Assembly: GCA_001464275.1 (NCBI GenBank)
Contig: LNFL01000179.1
Coordinates: 62,001 to 126,000 of the forward strand
Direction of reading: 5' to 3'
Origin: Actinobacteria bacterium Ga0077560
GTDB lineage: Bacteria; Actinomycetota; Thermoleophilia; Miltoncostaeales; Miltoncostaeaceae
DNA length: 64,000 nt
Shown: positions 16,578 through 25,217 of the stretch, piece by piece
How positions within the stretch are numbered: the stretch's first letter is position 1
How the letters are laid out: each line of letters begins with the position of its first letter
Program-made: the position numbers and the translations under genes
Notes under the pieces: generated by a model
Database searches by the model: none
Told to the model about the DNA's origin: nothing
What the model saw: only the letters and a program-made list of their open reading frames with translations

Positions 16578-16970
16578 GTGGCCGAGGCTAACAGCACCCT
16601 CGCCGGGTCCGGCGACGGACGGCTGCCGCGCCTGATCGCCATCGGCGCCGTCGCCGGGCTCTTCTCGGCCGTCTTCGGCGTGGGCGGGGGCATCCTGGTG
16701 GTGCCGCTGCTCATCGCGCTGCTGGGCTACGACACCCGCACGGCGACCGCCACCTCGCTGGCGGCCATCATCTTCGTCGCCGTGTGGGGCACCGCCGCCC
16801 ACGGCGCGCTCGGCAACGTCGAGTTCGCGGAGGCCCTGCTGGTGGGGGTGCCGGCGATGGCCGGCGTCACCGCGGGCGTCGCGATCAAGCGCCGCCTGCC
16901 GGTGGACGTCCTGACCTACGGCTTCGCCGCGCTGCTGGTCGCGGTCGCCGTGCTGCTGGTGCTGGAGTAG
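16578..16970 (+). CDS. Half-length TauE/SafE (TSUP) membrane protein, N-type repeat
   Basis: 130 residues, about four membrane segments. It has the TauE/SafE repeat signature GLFSAVFGVGGGILVVPLL (about residues 21-39) then TATATSLAAI. Full-length TSUP transporters, which move sulfite, sulfonates or other organic anions, hold two such repeats in about 250 residues; this gene holds one. GGAGGG lies 5 nt before the GTG start. The next gene, 2 bp on, carries the second repeat, so the pair may form one transporter. The start codon is one base from the divergent otsB start. Confidence 0.78.
   Translation: MAEANSTLAGSGDGRLPRLIAIGAVAGLFSAVFGVGGGILVVPLLIALLGYDTRTATATSLAAIIFVAVWGTAAHGALGNVEFAEALLVGVPAMAGVTAGVAIKRRLPVDVLTYGFAALLVAVAVLLVLE
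16585..16590 (-). promoter_or_regulatory. -10-like box of otsB inside the TauE-like gene
   Basis: TAGCCT on the minus strand, 8 nt before the otsB GTG at 16576. It lies within codons 3-5 of the divergent TauE/SafE-like gene. Confidence 0.35.
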
Positions 16971-16972
16971 CC

Positions 16973-17377
16973 GTGGACCTGGTTGCCGTCGCGCTGCTGG
17001 GGGTCGCCGCCGGGGTCGTCGCCGGGCTGTTCGGCGTGGGCGGCGGGGTCATCTTCGTGCCCGCGCTCACCCTCATCGTGGGGCTGTCCCAGCTGCACGC
17101 CGAGGCCACATCGCTGCTGGCGATCGTGCCGGTGGCGCTGCTGGGATCGTGGCAGCAGCACCGCCAGGGCCTCATCCGGTGGCGCGACGCGACCGTCGTG
17201 GGCCTGGCATCGGTGGTCACCGCGGTCGCCGGGGCGCTCATCGCCGACGTCGCACCGGAGCGGATCCTGCGCGTCGCGTTCGCGATCCTGCTGGTCGTGA
17301 CCGCCGTCCAGCTCTGCGCCCGGTGCCGCCGCGAGGCGCGTGCGCGCCGCGCGGCGGAGGGTGGGGCTACGGGCTGA
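16973..17377 (+). CDS. Half-length TauE/SafE (TSUP) membrane protein, second repeat
   Basis: 134 residues, about four membrane segments, with the second copy of the motif: GVVAGLFGVGGGVIFVPALTL (about residues 13-33), then AEATSLLAIVPVALLGSW and a basic C-terminal tail (RCRREARARRAAE). It is homologous to the preceding protein and shows the same one-repeat size. The GTG lies 2 bp after the upstream stop, so both are made from one mRNA. The two could assemble as a heterodimer equal to one normal transporter; the substrate is unknown. Its 3' end overlaps the convergent secreted-protein gene by 11 bp. Confidence 0.8.
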   Translation: MDLVAVALLGVAAGVVAGLFGVGGGVIFVPALTLIVGLSQLHAEATSLLAIVPVALLGSWQQHRQGLIRWRDATVVGLASVVTAVAGALIADVAPERILRVAFAILLVVTAVQLCARCRREARARRAAEGGATG

Positions 17378-18806
17378 CGGTCAGGCGGGCGCCGCTCGCC
17401 ACGCTGGGGCTGGCGCCCGGCGTGCCGAGGTACTCGCCGCCGAAGCGCCACCGGCCGGGGCCGGTGGGCCGGAACGACACCCGGGCAACGCCGCCGGACA
17501 CCGTTCCGGAGAGCCGCTGGCGGAACCGCCAGCCGCCGAGCGGGTCGTACTGCTGGGCGTCGATCCGCACCCGGCCGCCCGAGACGGCGGGCGAGACGGT
17601 GAGCGCGATCGTCACCGCCGTGCCCCGCGGGCTGGTGGCCTCGGTGCGCCCGTTCACCGTCAGCGACGCCGAGGTGATCGTGCGCGAGGTGCGCAGCAGC
17701 CGGTACCGGCCGCCCGCGCCGTTCTGGGCCTGTACGACGGCCAGGTAGGCGCCGGGGGCCAGAGCGCGCTCCAGCTCCAGATCGCCGGACAGGCCGCAGG
17801 CGCACTGGATGGTGCCGCCCTCGGCCCGCAGCAGGCGCAGGTCGGACGCACCGGCGGTGGACAGGCGCAGGCGCACCCGGCTGCGGTCGGTCACCTCGAA
17901 GCGGTACAGGTCGAGCCGGTCGATGCCGTGGCCGCTCACCACGCCCGCCACGCGGCGGCCCAGGGGCAGCGGCGTGCCGGGCGCCTGGTCGTCGGCGCCC
18001 AGCGGCGCGGCGGTGAGGCGGTACCGCGGTGCCCGGACCCCCGGCCGCGCCACCACGACGATGTCGTGCAGGCCGCCGTCCTCCGGTCCCGGCGTGTAGG
18101 TGAGGTAGCCCCCGCAGGGGCGTCCGCCCACGGCCGGCGCCGCGAGGTCGCGCTCGCCGGGCGGCAGGATGCGGAACCCGGCCCGGCACGTGCGGGCGGG
18201 GCCCGCGTCCAGGTTGATGCGGTACGTCACCCCGCTGCGCATGGGTAGCGAGAAGGCATCCTCGGTGTCGCGGATGATGTCCACGGTGCCCACGGCGCCG
18301 CCCGGGCGCAGGCGTGGGCCCGGCAGGGTGGGGGGCGCCTCGGGCCGGAACGCGGCGAGCGTGAACGCCCCGGCATCCGCGCGGATGCCGGCGGCCACCT
18401 GCACCAGATACCGCTCGCCCCGCTCGGCGGTGAAGAACACCGCGCCGTTGCCGCCGCGGTCGGTGGCGTCGCAGATCTCCGGCGCCAGATCGCCGCCCTC
18501 GCGGCGGTACACCGCCAGCACGTTGCCAGCGCCCTCGGCGGCGCGCAGCTCCAGGGCCACCCGCCCGGGTGCGAGGCCGTCCATGCGGAACCAGGCGGTG
18601 GGTCCCACCACCGGACCGCAGAGCGGGTCGGGCTCACCGGCCTCGGAGGTGGCCTCCAGGAGGGTGCCGGTGACCCGGTCCGGGAGGGTGAGCGGTGACG
18701 CCTGCGCGCGGGCGTCGTTGGCGGGGGGCGCCGCCGCCGCCGGCGCCGTCGTGGCGGCGAGGGCGAGGAGGGCGGCGAGGCCGAGTGTGTGCGGGTTCCT
18801 GGTCAT
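17367..18806 (-). CDS. Large secreted protein with PPC-like beta domains
   Basis: 479 residues. Sec signal peptide (MTRNPHTLGLAALLALAATTAP, AAA cleavage zone). The mature part is all-beta and looks like consecutive pre-peptidase C-terminal (PPC)-type domains (for example DAFSLPMRSGVTYRINLDAG and LDLYRFEVTDRSRVRLRLS), ending in an Ig-like stretch (about residues 385-479). There are paired Cys but no catalytic domain, so it may be a surface or adhesion protein. A TAGTGT box lies 6 nt before the ATG (leaderless). I do not recognise a specific family. Confidence 0.72.
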   Translation of the reverse strand: MTRNPHTLGLAALLALAATTAPAAAAPPANDARAQASPLTLPDRVTGTLLEATSEAGEPDPLCGPVVGPTAWFRMDGLAPGRVALELRAAEGAGNVLAVYRREGGDLAPEICDATDRGGNGAVFFTAERGERYLVQVAAGIRADAGAFTLAAFRPEAPPTLPGPRLRPGGAVGTVDIIRDTEDAFSLPMRSGVTYRINLDAGPARTCRAGFRILPPGERDLAAPAVGGRPCGGYLTYTPGPEDGGLHDIVVVARPGVRAPRYRLTAAPLGADDQAPGTPLPLGRRVAGVVSGHGIDRLDLYRFEVTDRSRVRLRLSTAGASDLRLLRAEGGTIQCACGLSGDLELERALAPGAYLAVVQAQNGAGGRYRLLRTSRTITSASLTVNGRTEATSPRGTAVTIALTVSPAVSGGRVRIDAQQYDPLGGWRFRQRLSGTVSGGVARVSFRPTGPGRWRFGGEYLGTPGASPSVASGARLTVSP

Positions 18807-18812
18807 GGCCCG

Positions 18813-18818
18813 ACACTA
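18813..18818 (-). promoter_or_regulatory. -10-like box of the secreted-protein gene
   Basis: TAGTGT on the minus strand, ending 6 nt before the ATG at 18806; predicts a leaderless mRNA. Confidence 0.4.
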
Positions 18819-18840
18819 CGACCGCCGGGCCGCCGGGTGC

Positions 18841-18858
18841 CACCACCCCAGGGTGGTG
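18841..18858. terminator. CACCACCC hairpin downstream of nuoN
   Basis: CACCACCC-CA-GGGTGGTG, an 18-nt near-perfect inverted repeat between the nuoN stop and the next gene on the same strand. It could end the nuo transcript or be an operator. There is no T-tract, and the 2-nt loop means an effective stem of about 7 bp. Confidence 0.3.
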
Positions 18859-18884
18859 CGCGCCCGACCCCGGCGGACCGTGGG

Positions 18885-20314
18885 TCAGGCGGCGAGCAGG
18901 GCGGCGGCCGCGTCGCGGCAGACGTCCACCAGCAGGGACGCGCCGAGGCCGAAGCCGACCACCGCGACCGCGCAGGTCCCGGGGCGGGGATCGTGAGCAT
19001 CTTGCGCGGCGTGCCGCCCTCCGGCTCGCCGAACCACATCACCCGCAGGACCCGGAGGTAGTAGCCCAGGCTCACCATGCTGCCCACCGCGCCGATGACG
19101 GCGAGCCAGGTGAGGTCCTGCTCGACGGCCGCGCCGAACAGCAGGAACTTGCCGATGAAGCCGGACAGCGGCGGGAAGCCCGCCAGCGACAGCATGGCCA
19201 CGGTGGCCACGACGCCCAGCACCGGGCGGGCGCGTCCGTAGCCGGCCAGCGCCTCCAGACGGTCGCCGTCCTCCACCTCGCGCTCGCGGATGATCACGAT
19301 CGCGAAGGCTGCGAGGGTCATGGCGGCGTAGGCGATCAGGTAGTACAGGACCGCCTCGGCGCCCTTGATGGTGCCGGCGGCGACGCCGGTGAGCAGGTAC
19401 CCCGCCTGCGCGATGCTCGAGTAGGCGAGCAGGCGCTTCAGGTCGCGCTGGGCCAGCGCGGCGACGTTGCCGATGACGATGCTGGCGGCGGCGATCACGG
19501 CGATGGCGATCTGCCAGGTGTCCACCAGGTCGGTGAGCGCCGAGCCGAAGATGCGCAGGAACGCCGCCAGCGCGGCGACCTTCGTGGCGGTCGCCATGAA
19601 CGCGGTGATCGGGGTCGGTGCGCCCTGGTACACGTCGGGCGTCCACATGTGGAACGGGGCCGCGGACGCCTTGAACGCCAGTCCGGAGGCGACCAGGGCG
19701 ATCGCGACCAGCAGCAGGGGTTCCTCGGTGAACGAGGCCACCGCCAGCTGCTCCCCGATGACGCTCAGCTGCACCGAGCCGGTGGCGCCGAACAGGAACG
19801 CCAGGCCGTACAGGAAGATCGAGGAGCCCACGGCGCCCACGATGAGGTACTTGAGGCCGGCCTCGAGGGACCGTTCGCGCCACACCTCGAGCGCGCACAG
19901 CACGTACAGCGCCACCGACAGGATCTCGATGCCGAGGAACATCACGATGAGGTCGCCGGCGCCGGCGACCAGCATCATCCCGGCGGTCGCGGTGAGCAGC
20001 AGGCACGCGTACTCGCCGCGCCGGTCGACGCCGGCGGGCTCGCGGGTGGAGAGCAGCAGCACGGCGAACGCGCAGGCCAGGAAGACCAGGTTCAGGAGCA
20101 TGCTGAAGCGGTCGGCGCGGTAGCCGCCGCCGAGGGCCTCCTGGCGGTCGCCCCACAGGACCAGCGACATGACGGCGGCGCCGATGATGGTGGCGGAGCC
20201 GAGCCACAGGGGCCCGTCGCGCTTGATCCGGCGGTTGGACACGAGGCCCAGCAGCAGCACGAGGCAGGCGCCGGCCGCGACGATCAGCGGCGGGAGGGCG
20301 GGAACCACTTTCAC
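18885..20314 (-). CDS. nuoN: NADH-quinone oxidoreductase subunit N, frame break near 3' end
   Basis: Antiporter-like membrane subunit of complex I, 14 or so helices. PFHMWTPDVYQGAPTPITAF with the conserved Lys helix and GGFPPLSGFIGK (SLAGFPPLSGFIGKF) are present. After PRKMLTIPAP the original frame runs into low-complexity sequence with no hydrophobic helix, while a different frame continues AVAVVGFGLGASLLV and stops at 18885. The frame shift lies at about 18975-18990, in a run of C and G. A one-base sequencing error is possible; otherwise the last helix is lost. The GTG start overlaps the nuoM stop (GTGA). Confidence 0.85.
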
Positions 20315-21897
20315 TGTGTGGGGACCTCCTGCGGCGCCTCGACCGGGTCACCCGGCAGGGGCAGGGCGGCGGCGGGCGGGTTCGGGGCGACGCCGGCGCG
20401 GATCTGGTCCGCGGGGCGGTCCGCCGCGATCTGGGCGGGGGCCATCAGGCGCTCCACGGTGCGGGTGGTGCCGCCGACGATCGCGGCGGGCCACAGGGCG
20501 ATGACGCCCATGGCGGCGATCAGCGGCAGCAGCACCACCGTGTCTCGCAGGCGCATCTCCACGCGGGCCCCGTCGGCGCCCTTGCGGGGGCCGTTCATGG
20601 CCGACTGGTAGAGGCGCAGCATGTAGACGGCGGCGTACGCGATCCCGATGCACGCGATGGCCGCGGCCCACCAGTGGTGGCGGAACACGCCGGTGAGGAT
20701 GAAGAACTCCCCGACGAAGGCGTTCGAGCCGGGGATGGCCAGCGAGGCCATGGCGACGATGAGGAACACGCCGGCGAGCCAGGGGGCGCCGTTGGCGAGC
20801 CCGCCGATCTCGTCGATCTCCTCCTTGCCGGAGCGCTCGGTGATGATCCCGACGATCGTGAAGGCCGCGGCCACAACGATGCCGTGGTTGATCATCTGCA
20901 GCACCGCGCCCTGCCCGGCCTCGTTGTCGAACGCCATGATCCCCAGGGCCACGAAGCCCAGGTGGGCGAGGCTGGAGTACGCCACCAGCATCCGGATGGT
21001 GGGCTGGCGCCACGCCACGACCGAGCCGTAGGCGATGCCGGCGAGGGCCAGCACGATGATGTGGTACTGGAAGTACTCGGCGCCCTCGGGGAACAGCGGC
21101 ACGCCGATCTTGATGAGGCCGTAGACGCCGGCCTTGCTCATCACCGCGGCCAGCAGGCCCGTCACGAGGATCGGCGCCGCGCGGTACGCGGCGGGCATCC
21201 AGCCGTGGAAGGGCCAGAGCGGCAGCTTGATGATGAAGGCGATCGCGAAGCCGGCGAAGAGCCAGATCGACTCCTCGCGGCTGAAGGCGATGCCGCGCAG
21301 TGCCTCGAAGTCGAAGGTGAACTGCCCGGTGATGTCCCTCGCGATGAACGCGGTGGCCAGGATGGCGACCAGCATCAGCAGCGAGCCGACCATCGTGTAG
21401 ATCACGAAGCGCGTCGTCGCCCGCACGCGGTCGCTCCCGCCCCACATCCCGATGAGGAAGTAGAACGGGATGAGCATGGCCTCCCAGAACACGTAGAACA
21501 GCACCAGGTTCCCGGCGGCGAAGAGGCCCAGCAGCCCGGCCTCGGCCAGCAGCAGGAGACCCAGGAAGCCGCGGGCGCGGTCCGGGGTGCGGAAGCACGC
21601 GTAGGCGATGGCGAGGAAGAACATCGCCCCGGTGAGGAGCATGAGCCAGATGGAGACGCCGTCGACGTTGACGGTCCACTCAAGGCCCACCTGCGACACC
21701 CAGCCGTGGCGGTCCTCGAACTGCGGGCCGCCGGCGTCCCGGTCGAACAGGCCCACGAGGATGGCGAGCAGCGCGAGCGTGCCGCCGGCCGTGAGGAACG
21801 CGTGGACGCGCGCCTGCACCACCCCGCCGGGCGGGACGGCCAGCATGGTGAACGCCCCGAACAGGGGCAGGAGGATGATTGCGGTGACCCAGGGCAT
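20311..21897 (-). CDS. nuoM: NADH-quinone oxidoreductase subunit M
   Basis: 528 residues, polytopic, proton-pumping antiporter-like subunit of complex I. Conserved features include FYVFWEAMLIPFYFLIGMWGG (helix 5 Glu), PLWPFHGWMPAAYRAAP and the following Lys helix (VMSKAGVYGLIKIG), and SLAIPGSNAFVGEF. Sits between nuoL and nuoN with start/stop contacts of a few bases. Confidence 0.96.
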   Translation of the reverse strand: MPWVTAIILLPLFGAFTMLAVPPGGVVQARVHAFLTAGGTLALLAILVGLFDRDAGGPQFEDRHGWVSQVGLEWTVNVDGVSIWLMLLTGAMFFLAIAYACFRTPDRARGFLGLLLLAEAGLLGLFAAGNLVLFYVFWEAMLIPFYFLIGMWGGSDRVRATTRFVIYTMVGSLLMLVAILATAFIARDITGQFTFDFEALRGIAFSREESIWLFAGFAIAFIIKLPLWPFHGWMPAAYRAAPILVTGLLAAVMSKAGVYGLIKIGVPLFPEGAEYFQYHIIVLALAGIAYGSVVAWRQPTIRMLVAYSSLAHLGFVALGIMAFDNEAGQGAVLQMINHGIVVAAAFTIVGIITERSGKEEIDEIGGLANGAPWLAGVFLIVAMASLAIPGSNAFVGEFFILTGVFRHHWWAAAIACIGIAYAAVYMLRLYQSAMNGPRKGADGARVEMRLRDTVVLLPLIAAMGVIALWPAAIVGGTTRTVERLMAPAQIAADRPADQIRAGVAPNPPAAALPLPGDPVEAPQEVPTQ

Positions 21898-21903
21898 CGG
21901 CGG

Positions 21904-23826
21904 CTACCGGGCGAGGACGAGGAGGATGCCGACGATCGCCGCTCCGGCGATCACGGCCATGGCGTAGGTCCGCACGAGGCCGTTCTCGACCCGGCTCAGG
22001 ATGCGGGCGCCGGCGCCGGTGACCGCCTCGGCGGCGATGATCGGGCCCTGGCCCACGCCGATCTCGGCGGAGCGGACGCCGGCGTCGCCCAGGTCGCGGC
22101 CCGGCTGGATGACGGCCGCCTCGTAGACCTCGTCGAACCGCCACTGGTCGAGCAGGAAGGCGCGGAGCCGCGGCAGCTTGTGGGCGTAGGCCAGGCGGCG
22201 CTCGGAGCCCTTCCCGAACATCCACCAGGCGGTGCCGATGCCGATCGCCGCGACGGCGAGTGAGGCGATGATGATGAGGATCTCTCCACCGTGGGTCGCC
22301 TCGATGCCCGGGTCCGCCGTGATGGCGGGCTCGAGCCAGTCGCGCAGGTTGTGCGACACGAAGGGGATCTGCAGGAGGCCGCCGACGGTGGCGAGCACCG
22401 CGAGGATGCCCACCGGGACGGCCATGGCCTTGCCCGACGGGTGCGGGGCGTGCGCGTAGCCGCCCTCCGGCTCGGTGCCGTGGAAGGCCCGGAAGAGCAG
22501 GCGGAACATGTAGAAGGAGGTGAGGCCCGCGCCGATCAGGCCGACGACCGCGAGCACCTGGCCCAGGGTCCCGGCCTCCAGCGCCCCGGCGAGGATCTCG
22601 TCCTTGCTGAAGAACCCGGAGAAGGGCGGGATGCCGGCGATGGCCAGGCAGCCGGCCGCGGTCGCGAAGTAGGCGACCCGGAGGTGCTTCCGCAGGCCGC
22701 CCATGCGGTCCAGGCTCTGCTCGTCGGCGAGCGCGTGGATGACGATGCCGGCGGCCAGGAAGAGCGCGGCCTTGAAGAAGGCGTGCGTCAGGAAGTGGAA
22801 CATCCCGCTGGAGTACAGCCCCAGGCCGGCGGCCATGACCATGTAGCCGATCTGGCTCACGGTCGACCAGGCCAGCACCCGCTTGATGTCCTCCTGGACC
22901 ATCGCGATGGTCGCGGCGACGAACAGGGTGACCGCGCCGGTCACGGCGACCAGGTCGCCGATGTGCGGGGCCAGCTCGAAGAGCACGTTGGTCCGCACGA
23001 TGAGGTACACGCCGGCCGTCACCATGGTGGCCGCGTGGATGAGGGCCGACACCGGGGTGGGGCCCTCCATGGCGTCCGGAAGCCAGGTGTGGAGCGGGAT
23101 CTGCGCGCTCTTGGCGGCGGCGCCCACGAAGAGCAGCAGGGCCACCATCTCGGCGACGAAGCTGCCCTGGCCCAGCTGGGCGGGCGCGGCGGCGAACACC
23201 TCGGCGAAGTCCAGGGTGCCGAGCTCGCGCACCAGCAGGAACGCGGCGAGCACCAGGCCGATGTCGCCCAGGACGTTGATGACGAAGGCCTTCTTGGCCG
23301 CCGCCACCGCCGACGGGCGGTCGTAGTAGTAGCCGATGAGCAGGTAGCTCGCGAGGCCGACCAGCGCCCACCCGACGATGAGGAAGACGAAGTTGGCGGC
23401 CAGGACCAGCACCAGCATCGCGAAGATGAAGAAGTCCATCTCCACGAAGAAGCGGCGGTAGTCGCGGTCGTGCGACATGTACTCGGTCGAGTACAGGACG
23501 ATCAGCGAGCCGACGCCGGTGATGACCAGCATCATCAGCACCGACAGCGGGTCGACCAGGATCTCGAGGTCCACCCGCAGCGAGCCGAGGTCGATCCACT
23601 CCCAGAGGGTGGAGGTGCCGGCGCGCTCCTCGGCGTCCACCGACAGCTGCTGGGCGAACAGGCTCAGCACCAGCACGAACGCGGCGGCGACCGACCCGAC
23701 GCCGATGACGCGCGTCAGCGTGCGGCTGGGCTCACCGGGGATGAGGGCGAGGATGATGGCCCCCAGGAGGGGCAGGGCCAGGACGAACCAGCCCAGGTAG
23801 GCACCGCTCAGCGTGGCGTCACTCAT
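21904..23826 (-). CDS. nuoL: NADH-quinone oxidoreductase subunit L
   Basis: 640 residues, the largest antiporter-like subunit, with the long lateral amphipathic helix near its C-terminus. Signature regions: VGWALVGLASYLLIGYYYDRP, IPLHTWLPDAMEGPTPVSAL and IHAATMVTAGVYLIVR, and AFFKAALFLAAGIVIHAL. It pumps protons coupled to NADH oxidation. The ATG overlaps the nuoK stop (ATGA). Confidence 0.97.
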   Translation of the reverse strand: MSDATLSGAYLGWFVLALPLLGAIILALIPGEPSRTLTRVIGVGSVAAAFVLVLSLFAQQLSVDAEERAGTSTLWEWIDLGSLRVDLEILVDPLSVLMMLVITGVGSLIVLYSTEYMSHDRDYRRFFVEMDFFIFAMLVLVLAANFVFLIVGWALVGLASYLLIGYYYDRPSAVAAAKKAFVINVLGDIGLVLAAFLLVRELGTLDFAEVFAAAPAQLGQGSFVAEMVALLLFVGAAAKSAQIPLHTWLPDAMEGPTPVSALIHAATMVTAGVYLIVRTNVLFELAPHIGDLVAVTGAVTLFVAATIAMVQEDIKRVLAWSTVSQIGYMVMAAGLGLYSSGMFHFLTHAFFKAALFLAAGIVIHALADEQSLDRMGGLRKHLRVAYFATAAGCLAIAGIPPFSGFFSKDEILAGALEAGTLGQVLAVVGLIGAGLTSFYMFRLLFRAFHGTEPEGGYAHAPHPSGKAMAVPVGILAVLATVGGLLQIPFVSHNLRDWLEPAITADPGIEATHGGEILIIIASLAVAAIGIGTAWWMFGKGSERRLAYAHKLPRLRAFLLDQWRFDEVYEAAVIQPGRDLGDAGVRSAEIGVGQGPIIAAEAVTGAGARILSRVENGLVRTYAMAVIAGAAIVGILLVLAR

Positions 23827-24134
23827 CCCTTGAGGCTCGACAATCCGTCGACGTCGAGCGCGAGGCGCTGGCGGAAGACCGCCACGATCAGCCCGAGGCC
23901 GATCACCACCTCGGCGGCGGCCACGACCATCACCACGAGGGCGAAGATCTGGCCGTCGACGACGTTCCAGTAGCGGGAGAACCCGACCAGGGCGACGTTC
24001 GCGGAGTTGAGCATGAGCTCGACCGCGAGCAGCAGCAGCAGCGGGTTGCGCCGGGTGAGGACCCCGAAGAGGCCCAGCAGGAAGAGTCCCCCGGAGAGGC
24101 CGAGGTAGTAGCCGAGCGGAACGCCCTCCATCAT
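23823..24134 (-). CDS. nuoK: NADH-quinone oxidoreductase subunit K
   Basis: 103 residues, three membrane helices, typical NuoK size. The two proton-path Glu are visible: AVELMLNSANVALV (about residue 38) and AAAEVVIGLGLIVAVFR (about residue 74). The ATG overlaps the nuoJ stop; a second ATG directly follows. Confidence 0.97.
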   Translation of the reverse strand: MMEGVPLGYYLGLSGGLFLLGLFGVLTRRNPLLLLLAVELMLNSANVALVGFSRYWNVVDGQIFALVVMVVAAAEVVIGLGLIVAVFRQRLALDVDGLSSLKG

Positions 24135-24655
24135 CGGCCCCCCTCCCCGAGGACGGCGCGCTTGGCCAGCAGCACGGCGCCGAGCGCCGCGACGAGCAGG
24201 ATCAGCGAGGTGGCCTCGAACGACACGATGAACGGATCCACGAACGCCTCGCCGATCGCGCGCGGCGACCCGATGTCGTCGACCGGCTTGGGGTCGTCGA
24301 AGATCCCGACGAGCTTGCTGTTGGCGAGGGCGATGAAGCCCTGCACGCCCACGGCGATGACCGCGATCCAGCCCACCACCTCGTAGCGGGCCATTGGGTC
24401 CTGCGTGAGCTGCACGGGCCGCTCGCCGAGGTAGGCGATCACGAACAGGAACAGCACCACGATGGCGCCGGCGTAGACGATGATCTGGATCGCCGCGACG
24501 AACGGGGCGGCGAGCAGCAGGAAGATCACCGCGACGCCCAGCAGGGTGCCGATGAGGGACACCGCCGCGCGGAACGGGTTCTTCAGGGTCACGACCCCGA
24601 CGGCGGAGCCCAGGGCCACCGCGGCGGCGATCGCGAACGTGATGCGCTCACCCAC
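24131..24655 (-). CDS. nuoJ: NADH-quinone oxidoreductase subunit J
   Basis: 174 residues, five membrane helices. NPFRAAVSLIGTLLGVAVIFLLL and AAIQIIVYAGAIVVLFLFVIAYLG (the conserved Tyr-containing helix 3) identify NuoJ. The start is GTG at 24655, about 55 bp after the nuoI stop. Confidence 0.95.
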   Translation of the reverse strand: MGERITFAIAAAVALGSAVGVVTLKNPFRAAVSLIGTLLGVAVIFLLLAAPFVAAIQIIVYAGAIVVLFLFVIAYLGERPVQLTQDPMARYEVVGWIAVIAVGVQGFIALANSKLVGIFDDPKPVDDIGSPRAIGEAFVDPFIVSFEATSLILLVAALGAVLLAKRAVLGEGGR

Positions 24656-24709
24656 GGGCGGACACCTTACGCCCCATCAGGCGCTGTTCAAGGACGGAGC
24701 ACATGCGCA

Positions 24710-25171
24710 TCAGACCCGCTGGCCTTCGGCCCGGATGGGCGCCTGCTTGGGCGCCGGGGCCAGGAGCATGTCCTTGGTGTAGACCAGCTCGTGCCGGTCG
24801 CGCTCGGACAGCTCGTACGAGTGCTCCAGGGTGATGGCGTCGAAGGGGCACGCCACCTCGCAGTAGCCGCAGAAGATGCAGCGCGCCATGTTGATCTCGT
24901 AGATCCGGGCGAACCGCTCGCCGGCGGAGACGCGGAGCTCGGCCGTGTTCTCCTCGGCCACCACGCGGATGCAGTCCGCGGGGCAGGCGGCGACGCACAG
25001 CGAGCAGCCCACGCACTTCTCCAGGCCGTTCTCGTAGGTCCACAGGCGGTGGCGCCCGCGGAACCGCGGGAACACCGGGGTCTTGTTCTCCGGGTAGCCC
25101 AGGGTGAGCGGCTTGCTCAGCATCGTCCGGAAGGTGATCCCGAAGCCCTTCAGCTGGTCCTGGATGCTCAT
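24710..25171 (-). CDS. nuoI: NADH-quinone oxidoreductase subunit I
   Basis: 153 residues, 8Fe ferredoxin-like subunit carrying clusters N6a and N6b. Two complete [4Fe-4S] motifs are seen: CVGCSLCVAACPADC (about residues 53-67) and CIFCGYCEVACPFDA (about 98-112). It passes electrons from NuoG toward NuoB in the peripheral arm. Confidence 0.97.
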   Translation of the reverse strand: MSIQDQLKGFGITFRTMLSKPLTLGYPENKTPVFPRFRGRHRLWTYENGLEKCVGCSLCVAACPADCIRVVAEENTAELRVSAGERFARIYEINMARCIFCGYCEVACPFDAITLEHSYELSERDRHELVYTKDMLLAPAPKQAPIRAEGQRV

Positions 25172-25217
25172 CGAGATGACTCCTCGGCAGGAGGCGTGTG
25201 GCGCATGAGTGACCGCA

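Noticed and set aside
20674-23973. Long plus-strand open frames across nuoM and nuoL
   Set aside because: His/Asp/Gln-rich translations typical of antisense frames in GC-rich DNA; nuoM and nuoL are clear on the minus strand.
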